Shown one piece after another: positions 9,509 to 20,031 of a stretch of 64,000 bases of DNA; positions within the stretch are counted from its first letter, which is position 1; every line of letters begins with the position of its first letter. The notes beneath the pieces were generated by a model, which saw only the letters and a program-made list of their open reading frames with translations, searched no databases and had not been told where the DNA came from. The DNA comes from Naganishia liquefaciens (Eukaryota; Basidiomycota; Tremellomycetes; Filobasidiales; Filobasidiaceae): the NCBI GenBank assembly GCA_013423385.1, contig BLZA01000048.1:1-64000 (forward strand). The letters are read 5' to 3'. Made by a program: the position numbers and the translations under genes.

Positions 9509-11794
9509 CTACCCTACCGCCACCGTCGCAATTGCCTCAGCCAGCGGCCCCACGAGCTCACTCTGCCCCGAACGATACCGCGCGACGTGGCCATACAATT
9601 CGCGAACAATGACGTCGAGGTGAGCTCTTTGTGCGCGGGAGAAGAGAGCCGGTTCGTGCACGACGTCCTGTCGGAGGAGTTCGGGTACGGCGCTTGCGAT
9701 ATCATAGAGCTTTTGTGCCTGACGAAAGAAGAATGGATAGGGAACATGAGCATGCGGCCACCGGAAACAACGGCCAGAAACTGACGAAACCGGCGCCGTG
9801 CGCATCCATGGACGAGGTCGAGAGTCCCTTGCATATATTCAGCGTCGCGATCGCCACTCGAGCCAGATACATGTGGCTCAACTCGATGGGGCCCTGCGCC
9901 GTGTTCGTCGTCGTCATCCCATGCCGCTCCGCGAGTTTCCACATCCGGTTCCTCAGCCACTGCCATGTGATCAACAAGTCGGCGCGTTGACTCTCGGTCA
10001 TATCGGCGCGTCGTTCGTGGTGCGCAAGATCCACGCCAAAGACGTTCTCGGCCGTGCCGCCGAGTCGACCGAGGATGTGGACGGCGCGAGATTCCGTGAG
10101 AGAGCGGCAAGAGCCGACACCGGCGCATCGGCCGTTCCAGCATGCGAGCAAGTCTTGATCAATGTAGCTGAACAAGTGTGCGAGGTATTTCAATGACGGC
10201 GGCGGGTCAGTCTCGTCGTCGGCGGCGCTGGCTTCTTTGCTGGTGTTGCAAACGGCGCGCGTCCCGTCGACCGCAAGCAAGACCTGATCCGCCGATATCG
10301 AGCTCTCAAAGACAATCTTGCCGCCGTGCTGCAGCGAATATGCTCTGCGCCCACGATCAGATCGTCAATACTTCAAGGGGCCCGCCCCCGACGGATTATG
10401 GCGCACCGGGACTCACCTTTCCGTCACCGAGAGGACCCAAAACATTTTGAGCCTCCTGATCGCTTCCCGACGCGACAGACAGACATACATTCGGCCCTCG
10501 TCTAGCCCCATCGCCTCTCCCAACGCAACGGCCTCGCGCAGCCTCATTCTTGCCGCCACGAGGTGACCCATTTCGTACAGCGCGCCAAAGATCAGGTAAC
10601 TCGTCATGATGGCTTCAACGCTCGTCTGGGATCCGAAAGACCACCCGGCGCGCAGCCGTAGAGCCTCGTCAATCAGAATCTGTGCCTGGCGGAATCGGGT
10701 GGGGCGATGGACGGACTCATGAATGGTGAGCGGATGGACGAGGCTGAGTGCCGTCATGGCAAGGACGAGGCCCACAAAGTCTTTCTCCGGGGTGGCCTGC
10801 CATGCAAGATGATCGAGACGGGCTTGGATGTCGGTGAGAGAAAAGATGGGAATCATCGGAGCGATCCGAGTGAAGAATGTTGTGACTTGGGGTTGGACGA
10901 GGGTATCGAGGCAGAGCGTGAGCATGGGCGACACGTCTAGAGTGTCTCTCGGCCGCGGGGCAAGCGAGATCGACCAGGGTGCGCCTGTCGACTCTGCGGG
11001 ACCAACTTGCGCATCTAGTTGGATTGGGAACGTCCTCGATGATCCCGCCTCTGCTGCAAAACCGGCTCCCGCAGCTGATGATCCGACGCCCGCAAACACA
11101 TTATCGGAAGATAACGTTGCAGGATTCAGTGGCGTCGTCATTTGCGCGAGGAGCCGGTTCCAGTCGATGTCGTCGCCGCTTGATATTGCTGTTGGAACGT
11201 CGAGCGAGACCTCGGACACTGGCAGACCGACGATGGTTTTGCTGACGGGGATCTCGAGAGCGCGTGATTCGTCCACAGCAGAGGGCGGCGCTCTGCAGTC
11301 GGATGTGCGGGAAGGAACTTTGAGCACGGCATCGATGTCGTTGCCACCGTCTTGCGGCAAAGAGCCGCTAGGCGGGTAATTGACCTGCTCGATTGAGCGG
11401 GTATTCTTTGTCATACCACACCAAGATGATGAACCGCTACCGAAAGAAATGCGATCAGTACCATCGTCCTTGCCCGCCGCTTTCTTTCGGTAGCGCGCGT
11501 TTGGGCACCCACGATCCCCCTGCGGCCGTTACCGCAGACGTCTGCCTTTTCCTGGCTCTTCGCTCGGGATTCGGCACGGGTCCTTTTTTCCTGACGGGAT
11601 TGTTGAACGTGCATGTGTTGACCACTCTGAGGCAAGTCCGACACGGCTGCTGGCCGTCGCACTGCAGAGCCGTGGGATCAGCACGGGGATCCAAAGAGGC
11701 GAGCGGGAAAGACGATGACCTTGACTCTGCGTTTGTTGCACTGGTCGCATGCCCGCTTGGTCACGGGACACGGGGAGGCGAGTTGGGGAGGCAT
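9509..11794 (-). CDS. Zn2Cys6 fungal transcription factor
   Basis: Translation from the ATG at 11794 gives MPPQLASPCPVTKRACDQCN, and after a short intron the binuclear zinc cluster is complete: CDQCNKRRVK-CDGQQPCRTC-LRVVNTC, spaced C-x2-C-x6-C-x5-C-x2-C-x6-C. A basic linker (KKGPVPNPERRARKR) follows. The middle homology region of fungal regulators appears around 10450-10850, with FFTRIAPMIPIFSLTDIQAR and a helical stretch ending RREAIRRLKMFWVLSVTERA. The C-terminus ends AIATVAVG at 9509. It should be nuclear and bind CGG half-sites. It is transcribed divergently from the MFS sugar transporter at 12202, the usual layout for a pathway-specific activator and its target (as in yeast MAL loci). 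That regulatory link is inference. The exon ends beyond the zinc cluster are approximate. Confidence 0.85.
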
Positions 11795-12201
11795 CAATCA
11801 ATCGTCCGGCTGATTGTCCTTTGTGGCACGGCGGATGATGGAAAGGACCGATAGGGGCGATCGCACGACGGCATAGTCGCTCATTATATTACACCGGCTG
11901 GCCATGCACGAGAAACCACCGAGACGGAAGCTAATGGCGAGCGGAACCAGGCGGGACCCCGGCAATGTGGGTCGGATCGGGCCGAAGACGATGCCGAGCG
12001 GATACATGACCCTGGCATGAGCCTGGCAGAGGCAGAGGCAGAGGCGTTGAGGCTCGCACGGATCGCCATAGATCAGATGACGACGACGACGACGACGAGC
12101 GGCGCAGTGAGAGGGTCGCATCGAGCAGGTGAAAGGGATATAATGTGTCGCTTGTCACAACGGCCCTTCCAGCATTCGTCGGCAACGCACACGAGTCCGC
12201 C
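11795..12201. promoter_or_regulatory. Divergent promoter with candidate CGG-CCG sites
   Basis: The 407 bp between the regulator and the transporter carries inverted CGG half-sites: CGG-N6-CCG at 11973-11984 and CGG-N4-CCG at 11952-11961. Zn2Cys6 proteins typically bind such inverted triplets. A GAC/ACG trinucleotide run lies at about 12077-12099. With this GC content some sites are expected by chance, so function is only suggested. Confidence 0.4.
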
Positions 12202-14325
12202 ATGAACAGCCACACCCTCGCATCGGACCACGACACGGCGCCCGTCGTCGTGCCCGCCATCGACGTTGCCACATTCGGCGGATTTGATGGGCAGAGTACG
12301 GCACAGATGCTCGCTGCCGCGCAAGAAGCCGATCGAGCAGACCACGAGTTGACGATCCGACAGGCACTGCGCAAGTACAAGGTTGCCGTCTTTTGGGCCA
12401 TGTTCTTGTCGTGTGCGCTCGTGATGGAAGGGTATGATGTGGTCGTGATTGGATCGTTTTATGGACAGCCTCAGTTTATTGACAGATTTGGGAGTGTTGG
12501 GTCGGATGGCAAGATGGCGATTCAAGGTAGCGTCAGCCCCACGGCAATTTTGTCCGGCAAGTCGCGTTGGCTAACCCGCCCGCCAAGCCAAATGGCAAAC
12601 ATCACTCTCCAATTCCTCCGTCTGCGGTCAACTCATCGGTCTCGCCATCAATGGTTACGCACAAGACCGATTCGGATGTCGACCGACGTACATCACAGGG
12701 ATGATCTGGATGACGGCTGTCATTTTTCTTCCCGTCTTTGCTCATTCCATCGACATGCTCATCGCTGGTCAAGTTCTCTGTGGTACGTCACGCTTTCCTC
12801 CCCCCCCCTCCCCCTACTCCCTCACCGCACCCTTATTCTGATTCCGCGCTGATCACGCACGCCTCCCCGTAGGCACCGCATGGGGAATGTTCCAAACGCT
12901 CAGTACAACATACGCATGTGAAGTCGTTCCTACCTGTCTTCGCCCGTTCGTCACCGGCTGGGTATGCATGTGTTGGGGCGCAGGGATCGTTCTTTCCTCC
13001 GGGGTGGTCAGGGCGGTCGTTAACCTCGAAGGAAATCTCGCATGGAGGGTACGTCTGTCCGATGGCAAGTCGGTAACCCTTTCCTAATCGACCGCGCTGC
13101 TTTGTCACGCCAGCTCCCCTTCATGCTGCAATGGGTCTGGCCCCTCCCGCTCGCTCTAGGAGCATACTTTGCCCCCGAATCACCATGGAATGCCGTTCGA
13201 CGCGGACAGTACGCCCAGGCGCGGGCGTCGCTCCTTCGACTCCGGGCGCACGGAGACCACGAGGAACAAGCGGTGGATAACACGATGGCGTATATGGTGC
13301 ATGTGACGAGAATCGAGCAGGCAGAGACGGCGGGCGCCGGGTACTTGGAGTGCTTCAAGGGAACCAACGCCAGGCGGACGGAGATTGTGAGTGATGGGTG
13401 CGCAGAGGGTATATCACGTGGCTGATCTCGATCCGCAGAACTGCGTCGTATGGGCCGCGCAAATTCTCTGCGGGAATGCCATTCTCGGATATGCCGTCGT
13501 CTTCCTCCAGAAAGCCGGTTTCGGCGTCACCGCGTCGTTCAATTTGAACTTGATCACCAATTGCCAGTACATTGTCGGTGGCGTGGCATGTTGGTTCCGT
13601 GCGTAGTCGGAACATGGTGTGCGTACAGCAGTCTATTAACGTAGACCTTCCAGTCATGGCACGATTCGGTCGTGCGACCCTATACATGGCCGGACTCGTT
13701 GGCATGCTCGTCTGCCTGATTATTACGGGTGGACTCGGATGCCTCGATTCGGATGCCGGATCCATCGGTGTCGGTGTCTTGCTTGTCATCCAAACGCTGA
13801 TCAACATGACAACCATCGGGCCCGTATGTTATCCCATCGTAGCCGAGACGCCCTCAGGTCGTCTTCGCGCCAAGACGATAACCATAGGAGTGAGTACCCA
13901 GTTGCGAGATTCTTTTCTTCGCCGCTTACCTTGTTTTTCTTGCCAGCGCATCGTCTACAACATTACCGGCATCGTGTCCAACTCGATCACGCCCCGCATG
14001 ATCTCGTCGACGTCGTGGAACTGGGGCGCCAAGGCCGCATTTTTCTACGCCGGGACCAATGCCCTATGTCTCGCGTGGTGTTGGTTCCGCTTGCCCGAAA
14101 CCAAGGACCGAACGTTTGGCGAGATTGACTTGTTGTTCGAGAACAAGGTACCGGCGAGAAAGTTCAAGAGCACCAAGGTCGACCGTGAGTCTTATCATTG
14201 TCCAGCGGGAATGTATACTGAGCTCTCGAGTAGAATTCGCGACAGATCGCGTAGTTGGCGCGGAGGTTCAAGATGCGTTTGATCTGGAGAAGAAGGGGAG
14301 CATCGTGCACGAGGAGCATGTTTGA
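12202..14325 (+). CDS. MFS sugar (maltose/alpha-glucoside-type) transporter
   Basis: Eight exons (12202-12526, 12588-12782, 12873-13048, 13114-13386, 13439-13598, 13654-13889, 13947-14184, 14231-14325) join in frame to 565 residues. Family marks are the cytosolic N-terminus before KYKVAVFWAMFLSCALVMEG; the GQLIGLAINGYAQDRFGCRP stretch after helix 2; QTLSTTYACEVVPTCLRPFV; PESPWNAVRRGQYAQAR before the central loop; GRATLYMAGLVGM; and PETKDRTFGEIDLLFENKVP at the C-terminus, the usual sugar-porter signature. About 12 hydrophobic segments are spread across the exons. It should be a plasma-membrane proton symporter for a di- or oligosaccharide. Next to a GH127 arabinofuranosidase, the cargo could be an arabino-oligosaccharide; that is inference. 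The ATG at 12202 is chosen because it precedes a typical acidic N-terminus. Confidence 0.9.
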
Positions 14326-14886
14326 GCACAGGCTGTTGGGTTTTTTCATTTTGTATGCGAGGACATTTAGCGAGTCGTTTTGATGTTGTGCTACTGGAAC
14401 ATTGTAACATGCGAGTATACTACAAGGACTGCTCTCACTTCTCAAACAGCTCGTGTCAAATATAACCCAAAAGCCGTCTGAGTTAGACAGGTTAAGGTGT
14501 GTCTCGACTCATCACCAAGGATGTCTTGACGTCATGCACTCGCAGTGGGTGTGTCGAGTAGCAGGGCGGAGAGTTGACCAACTCTGAGATCTTGGACAGC
14601 CATGCCAGCGAGAATACTTCGCAATGACATGAGCTTCGCAAGCATTGTGGCCCCTTCTTTGAAAAATGCCCACATCGAGTATGAAGTGGTGAAACGCATC
14701 GAGGAGAAGTGGATATCAAAATTACACTAAAGATTGACTACCACTGTGTACCCGCTGTCTCCAAATATATCATCCCGGTAACATCTCGTTGCTGGGGCTC
14801 TATTTTCCCGGAGGCTTGAATGACAGCACATGACATAGCGATGACACCTTTTGCAAGCATGAACAGCGAAAGATTGAGGTCTCTGT
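14326..14886. other. Intergenic, no supported gene
   Basis: An AT-richer spacer holding the transporter 3' end and the 3' end of copy B. I see no coding signal. Confidence 0.5.
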
Positions 14887-15498
14887 TCACGCTCTAGCTC
14901 CAGATCTCAAACATTCCTCCAAGGCTTGTTGAAATTGCTCGAAAGGTTTGCGAAGAGTCGCGTCTGGGAATGTTGTCATTGTTGAACACCAGTGCTCGAG
15001 TTTCTCGTGCTGCTCATCTGCAGTCCCCACAGACGCCAGCAGCTTCGGCCAGGCTTCAGACCAGAGCTTCCAGAACGATAAGACGTCGCCTGGAGAGACT
15101 ATTACAGACTCAGGGCCCCATTCCCACTTTCGTCCGCTGATCTCACATCCAGTGTAAAGGTTCAATATCACACCCTCTGGCGTTTCATCTTTGCTTTTCG
15201 TCATTTTGAAGGTCACTGTGTATCCATCTCGCAGAGTCGTCATTCCTGCCCACTCATGAGGGGTTGCCGAGATAGTGGAAAAGACCGGTCGATATGGATC
15301 AGCTGGATCAGATTCTTTTCCCCCAGATGAGGCAATACTAGGAGGACGTGAAGTAAGACAGCTTCCGGAATTCTCCTGTTTTGCTATGTAGCTGAAGCCT
15401 ATGTATGACATGGTGCCTAGCTGCGTTCTCAAAGAAGGGTCTCCGTCGCTGATAGATTCTCGTGGATCTGTAGAGGGACTGTTGCCGGTGTTAGACAT
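14887..15498 (-). CDS. Intronless lineage-specific protein, copy B (paralog of 4468-5007)
   Basis: A 203-residue protein starting MSNTGNSPSTDPRESISDGD with no signal peptide or membrane span. It shares its central block with copy A (TSRPPSIASSGGKESDPADP through SEAWPKLLASVGTADEQH). The C-terminal about 45 residues (EKLEHWCSTMTTFPDATLRK onward) clearly differ from copy A. Across about 358 bp of the core I count only two base differences, both changing the amino acid (Lys/Met and Pro/Thr). The full-length frame suggests this is the intact member of the pair. I do not recognise a known domain. Confidence 0.75.
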   Translation of the reverse strand: MSNTGNSPSTDPRESISDGDPSLRTQLGTMSYIGFSYIAKQENSGSCLTSRPPSIASSGGKESDPADPYRPVFSTISATPHEWAGMTTLRDGYTVTFKMTKSKDETPEGVILNLYTGCEISGRKWEWGPESVIVSPGDVLSFWKLWSEAWPKLLASVGTADEQHEKLEHWCSTMTTFPDATLRKPFEQFQQALEECLRSGARA

Positions 15499-16025
15499 TT
15501 TCTTATACCCTAAGCCGTCGGGCTATCTGGCTTGGTGTAGCAGAAAGGGCTACACGGTCTTGACTGATGCGAATGGAGAGGTTGATGCAGTCACCTTTCT
15601 CGCCCCGGTTTAGGAGACTGTGGCTAGCGTTTATACTCGTCAATCGATAAGAGCTTTGGAGAGCGTTCCTTTGTCGTCAAAAATTTAAAGGTAATGGCGA
15701 ATATCTTCAGGGGTCAGGCCACAATGGATGAAAGTGCTAGACAGGTGCGATGCCTCAAGAGACAATGGCAATTCGCTTCAGAGGCCGGGCCTCAAGGCTG
15801 ACTCGCCAAAGTACCGATAGTGTCATCAAAGGCAGTCCAGGAGATGTACCACCAAAGTAGTCCGGCTTTCGACTGCGAGGATGTGCTCTCCCGTCGATTC
15901 TGCACCGGTTCCCAGCAAACCCCTTCTCGCTGTAGTCCGTGAGCATGCTGTTTGCCATATACCTTGATGTTGCGATACAACTTTTGTCTTACGCTCTGAC
16001 CTTCATCTTCACCTCGACCCCTGCC
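15499..16025. repeat. 5' flank of copy B, duplicated at 5010-5590
   Basis: This is the upstream part of the roughly 1.1 kb segmental duplication. It carries the same landmark sequences in the same order as the flank of copy A, but is visibly more diverged than the coding core. It then runs into the 3' end of the convergently placed mitochondrial carrier gene. Confidence 0.65.
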
Positions 16026-18495
16026 CTATCCTAACACCTTGCGATCCCGTAACCCGAGCAGCAGTCCCTCGTACACGCTCCATCCGATGGCACTACTTGC
16101 GGCTTTCCGCGAGATGCGCAGCGTCGAGCCCGCAAAGAAACCGGCGAGCCCGCGCGACTGCAAGGCCAGATGTCGATGGGCAGACAATGGTAAAGGATAG
16201 GCGTGGCAGAGAGAGGCAGAGGGCCAAGTACGAGACACAAGATCGAGAATGCATGGAATGTAGGAATGTATCTTTAGCAATCGCGAATGAGCGCCGATCT
16301 CAAAGGCAACGCACCAAATATATCGTCCGTATCGCACTCCGTATTGTAGGATTCTCATTCGGCAGCAGCTGCATCTTGGTCTAAGCGCCGTGCCCGGTGT
16401 CAGTTCGTATACCAGATGGATTCAGTAAAGTTGCCCGCTACCCACTTTGACGCAGTCTGCCGGCGAGGTGGCGAGCGTTGCTAGCGTCGCCGCCGAGATT
16501 CCAGAAAGCGTATGTATCCCCGTCGTTGGTGCGTCAGGTGCAAGTCTCGACGAGAGGTGGCCTGATCGACGATGGCGGATGTCAGCATTTGTCCTTTGCG
16601 AAGAAAGAAACCGCGACGTACCCAGCACCTCCTTCATCTCCTCGTAAAACACCACGTAGACTCCCGCATACGGAGCATCCCGCGCCGCCGTCGCCGTGAA
16701 GCCCTGGAACAGCCCACGTACGCCCTCGGTCTTGACCAACTCGGTAAAAGCACGGGGAAGCGACGTATACGTTGGGTATAAATTTGACTGGCGACAGGTC
16801 AGCGGTTTGCACCTCAAGGGAGATCGACCTACGCACCTCGTACCGACTCTTCAGCACCGTAAACGGATTCAACACAAACCCCACGCTCGTCCGCGCCACG
16901 GCACCTGCCACGAGATTCCCCTGCGAATTCAGCTTTGGCAGTGCGCTCATTTTTCTCCGTCTCTCCTCGGCCGTCTGGAGCAGTGGAATCCGCAGCGGAA
17001 GAGGTAGGGCGGGGATCGAAGTGTCTGTTGGGACTGTGCTGGCTGGAGCCGGAGCTGGGAACGCTTCAGCGACGGGCTGCGACGGTAGTAGTGGCGGTGC
17101 TGGTGTCGGCGGTGGCGGTGGCGATGGCGATGCTGGTGATGACGGTGAGGCGGCAAAGTATCCGGTCGTGCTGAGGGTATATCGGATCTCGTTGAGAAGA
17201 TAAAAGTATACGGCAACGCCTGGGACGTTTCTGCAGGGATTGGGCTGTCAGTAAGCAGTTGCTTGGTATAAGGTAATATTTCTCAACTGCTTGGTATAAG
17301 GTAATATTTCTCGGACGAGAACCGTCCCGGGCGAATTTTGGCTTTTCGTAGTGAGCAGAGGAATTCTCCATCGTCCCATGCGACCAAGCCAGACAAGCGT
17401 TGATTTCTCGACACGACTCGCTCCTAACTTGACGGGCCTTTCCTCCGCCTCATGACCGAGAACACCCCTCGCCCATAAGCCCCACGAACCCTGAGTCCCT
17501 TGAGATGACCAACCGGCCGGACGCCCTCGCCTTGGCTACATCGATAAACTTTGCCGCGAGAACCCGTCACTTGCACGCTCTCCGCCAATTCGCGCTTTCA
17601 CCAGCGGCGGCCAACCGCAATACGAAGCCCAGCTGCATAGCGCTCTGCTCTGCCAGCTTCATACGACCCGCTGCTCGACGCCGCCGCCGCTTGCCTTACG
17701 GGGACAACCTCCGCCGATGCCACAACCGCACAGAACCAACAGCCCGCCGAAATCCACTCCTGACCGAGCCGGACGGTTTACCGGAGCTGACGACGCAAGA
17801 ACGCATCGCCGCCGATAAAGCATCCGTCTGACGAGATTTTCGCCCCGTGCGATGTCCATGTGCGGTCGTTTGGAGGATCGGAGTTTTTTAAACTGTGGCA
17901 ACGTCTGGTTCCACATCTGACGCTCCTTGTCAGGTTACGCGAGTGACTCGTCTCCTTGGGACAAGACCGAAGACAGTGTCCGTCATTTGCCTTTCTGATC
18001 GACGCATCCTGCATTGAAGAGTTGAACGATACAGGGGAATCCATTCTTCCGGTGCATGACTTGAAATGATCCAGAGCGTATGCCCTGCACGATGTCCGAT
18101 GCAGCACATCTGGCGGGGGTCACCGGGACCGCGCAAAAGATCTTGGCATCACTCCGAGTTCCAGACTAGGCCTTTCTTCCCTCCAACGGTGTCACCATCG
18201 CTTCCACGCGCTGAATCCCTCCGATGGGATCTCACTCGGCACGGGACCTCTTCGCAACTCACCTCACAACCGTCGGAACCGTCCCTCTCCACAAAGCTCC
18301 CACCCCTTCATCCTTGACAATCCCCCTCACCACCCTCCCCAGTCTTCCCTTTCCCTTGACATCGCCGCCGGCACCTTGCTGTAACCGCGTCTTGACCAAA
18401 TCCAGCGGCTGTAAAATAACGGCACTCGCCAGGCCCGAGGTGGCGCCCGAGAGGAGATGGTGTGTTGCCTTGTTGGGGCGGTCTCCCCTTGTCAT
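16026..18495 (-). CDS. HEM25: Mitochondrial glycine carrier (SLC25A38/Hem25 family)
   Basis: Six exons (18495-18263, 17230-16837, 16787-16622, 16561-16446, 16380-16315, 16157-16026) sum to 369 codons, giving 368 residues. This inner-membrane carrier imports glycine for the first step of haem synthesis. The three carrier repeats are clear: SAVILQPLDLVKTRLQQG (P-x-D-x-x-K-x-R), then VLNPFTVLKSRYE, then ATSPADCVKTKMQLL. Highly specific marks are RNVPGVAVYFYLLNEIRYTL, GLFQGFTATAARDAPYAGVY and GISAATLATLATSPADCVK. A long Pro/Ala/Ser-rich insert separates the repeat-1 helices from KMSALPKLNSQGNLVAGAVA, which lengthens the protein beyond the usual 300-320. The intron at 18262-17231 is 1,032 bp; the others are 34-157 bp. 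The start has a good Kozak context (GCCACCATGA). Confidence 0.93.
17261..17313 (+). repeat. Two-copy tandem repeat, 28 bp unit
   Basis: The unit GCTTGGTATAAGGTAATATT followed by TCTCAACT is present at 17261-17288 and repeats almost entirely at 17289-17313. It lies near the 3' end of the 1 kb intron of the glycine carrier gene. Confidence 0.8.
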
Positions 18496-19569
18496 GGTGG
18501 CGGTGGGTGGTGGATGGGCAGAGAGGGAGAGGGAGAGGGTGGATGGCCGGTTTCCCTTGTGATTTCGTCAACTTGACATTTGGCGGGCTGAGATCTGAGA
18601 CATTCAGGGCGATCGACCGGAAGAGACCGCGCAGGCCGGGGATTTTTTGAGGGGATTTTAACGGGATTTTCCAAGGGAATTTCACGAAGGTATTTTTGAC
18701 CGTTTTCCGGTCGTCTCGAAGCGGGGCAGGCAGAGGGCTTCAGGGCCAGTGACAGTGAATGCTGAAAGCCAATGTAAGCGTCTTCCGAGATGCAAATGTA
18801 GAAGGAGCGGTTAGGGCGACCGACGCATGAATGGCATTGGAGAGGGTCCCTCACGCTCGGATTGAATACATCTGGCGGGACAGCGTAGCCTGGAATCTGG
18901 GACCTTGGGTGACGCTCGGCGCATCGCAATGGGACCCGATGATGCAACTCGATACCCCTTCGTATGGATAAAGCAATATCCTATGACAGTCAATACTGAT
19001 ATTGTAAAGGCCAGTCTTACCAGAGCTCTTTGTTTCTGCGCGATGTCACGACCGTCACGGTCGCGGTCAGGAAGCCATTAGCGTAACAGCGATACTATTC
19101 CGCCATTCAACGGGAATTCAGCACTCGCAACGTTTCCTCATCATTTCAAGACACTATCTTGTGCTACCGGATGAGGAGCGCAAAGTTAGCCTCTTTCGGG
19201 AAAGTCTTTGACCCCAGATTATTTCTCAATTGAAGGGAAATCAAAGGATGAGTCGTGAAACAGAAGGCTAATACTAAAGGGAAGCATGAGCGCTGTAGAC
19301 AAGTCTTTCTATGATACGGAAGCCTCAGCAAACAGGTCTTATTCTTGAGCAAGGAAAGCTCGTCAGACTGCTGAAGGATGTGAAGTACCCGCAAGTGTTG
19401 GAGAGCGGCTGAAGGTAAGCGGTCCCAGCTCAACATCAGGAGTATGCGACGGAGGGTCGTATGTGGGAACGAAAGTTTGTGATGGGTCTGCAGTTTGATC
19501 AGAGCCGGGGGCCATATCGCTCCATGAATGTGCTTCGTTTGGTGTTGGATTCCGAGCTGGTAGCCTGTG
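18496..19569. other. Intergenic, no supported gene
   Basis: Holds the glycine carrier promoter, with short purine runs (GAGAGGGAGAGGGAGAGGG at about 18519), then a lower-GC spacer. The frames here are not protein-like. Confidence 0.5.
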
Positions 19570-20031
19570 CTACTGAGTTGAACCCGCCAGTCGGCGGCGA
19601 CGCCGAGGAGCTGTCAGTCTCGGCCAGTAGATATAGATGACACCGACCACAGCTAGTGTCAGTACAGGTCCTACGGCCACTGCCGCTTGCGCTCCAGGTA
19701 ATAGATCATAGAACCATTGTGATTCCCTGTGCCGTTTCTCAGCCCGAACGACAACTTCCGCTTCCATTCGCGCATCTATGCTACTGGGCTCCCCAACTTG
19801 TTCTGCCTGTCGCAATGCCTCGATCCATTGATCATATTCTGTAGCGTCTGTGGCCTCGATGAGAAATTTTTGCCCGCCAATGTTTACGTTGAATGTTTTG
19901 GCAGTGCCATCCAACTCGATTGTAGTGTCAACAATCTTGCCATCGTTGATCGAGTCCGCAGATGGATAGAAGGCCGATGAAGGACCAGTCGATCCATTTT
20001 CGCTCTCGAGGTCTTGGGAGATGGGAGACAT
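19570..20031 (-). CDS. Small intronless protein with a probable C-terminal membrane anchor
   Basis: A 153-residue protein. Its start MSPISQDLESENGSTGPSSA is Ser-rich and disordered-looking. The middle (GKIVDTTIELDGTAKTFNVN ... ATEYDQWIEALRQAEQ) resembles the last strands and C-terminal helix of a PH-like domain, where a conserved Trp sits in the final helix. A charged stretch follows, then one hydrophobic segment VGPVLTLAVVGVIYIYWPRL and a basic tail PRRRRRLAGSTQ. This is the layout of a tail-anchored protein facing the cytosol. The PH-like reading is weak because only part of the fold could be present. No neighbour suggests a function. Confidence 0.6.
   Translation of the reverse strand: MSPISQDLESENGSTGPSSAFYPSADSINDGKIVDTTIELDGTAKTFNVNIGGQKFLIEATDATEYDQWIEALRQAEQVGEPSSIDARMEAEVVVRAEKRHRESQWFYDLLPGAQAAVAVGPVLTLAVVGVIYIYWPRLTAPRRRRRLAGSTQ

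Noticed and set aside
17505-17831. Plus-strand open frame (108 residues) inside the large glycine carrier intron, followed at about 17835 by a protein-like stretch in another frame
   Set aside because: Composition is partly protein-like (DEIFAPCDVHVRSFGG follows), but I could not find a consistent gene model or a known family; GC-rich DNA produces such frames by chance.
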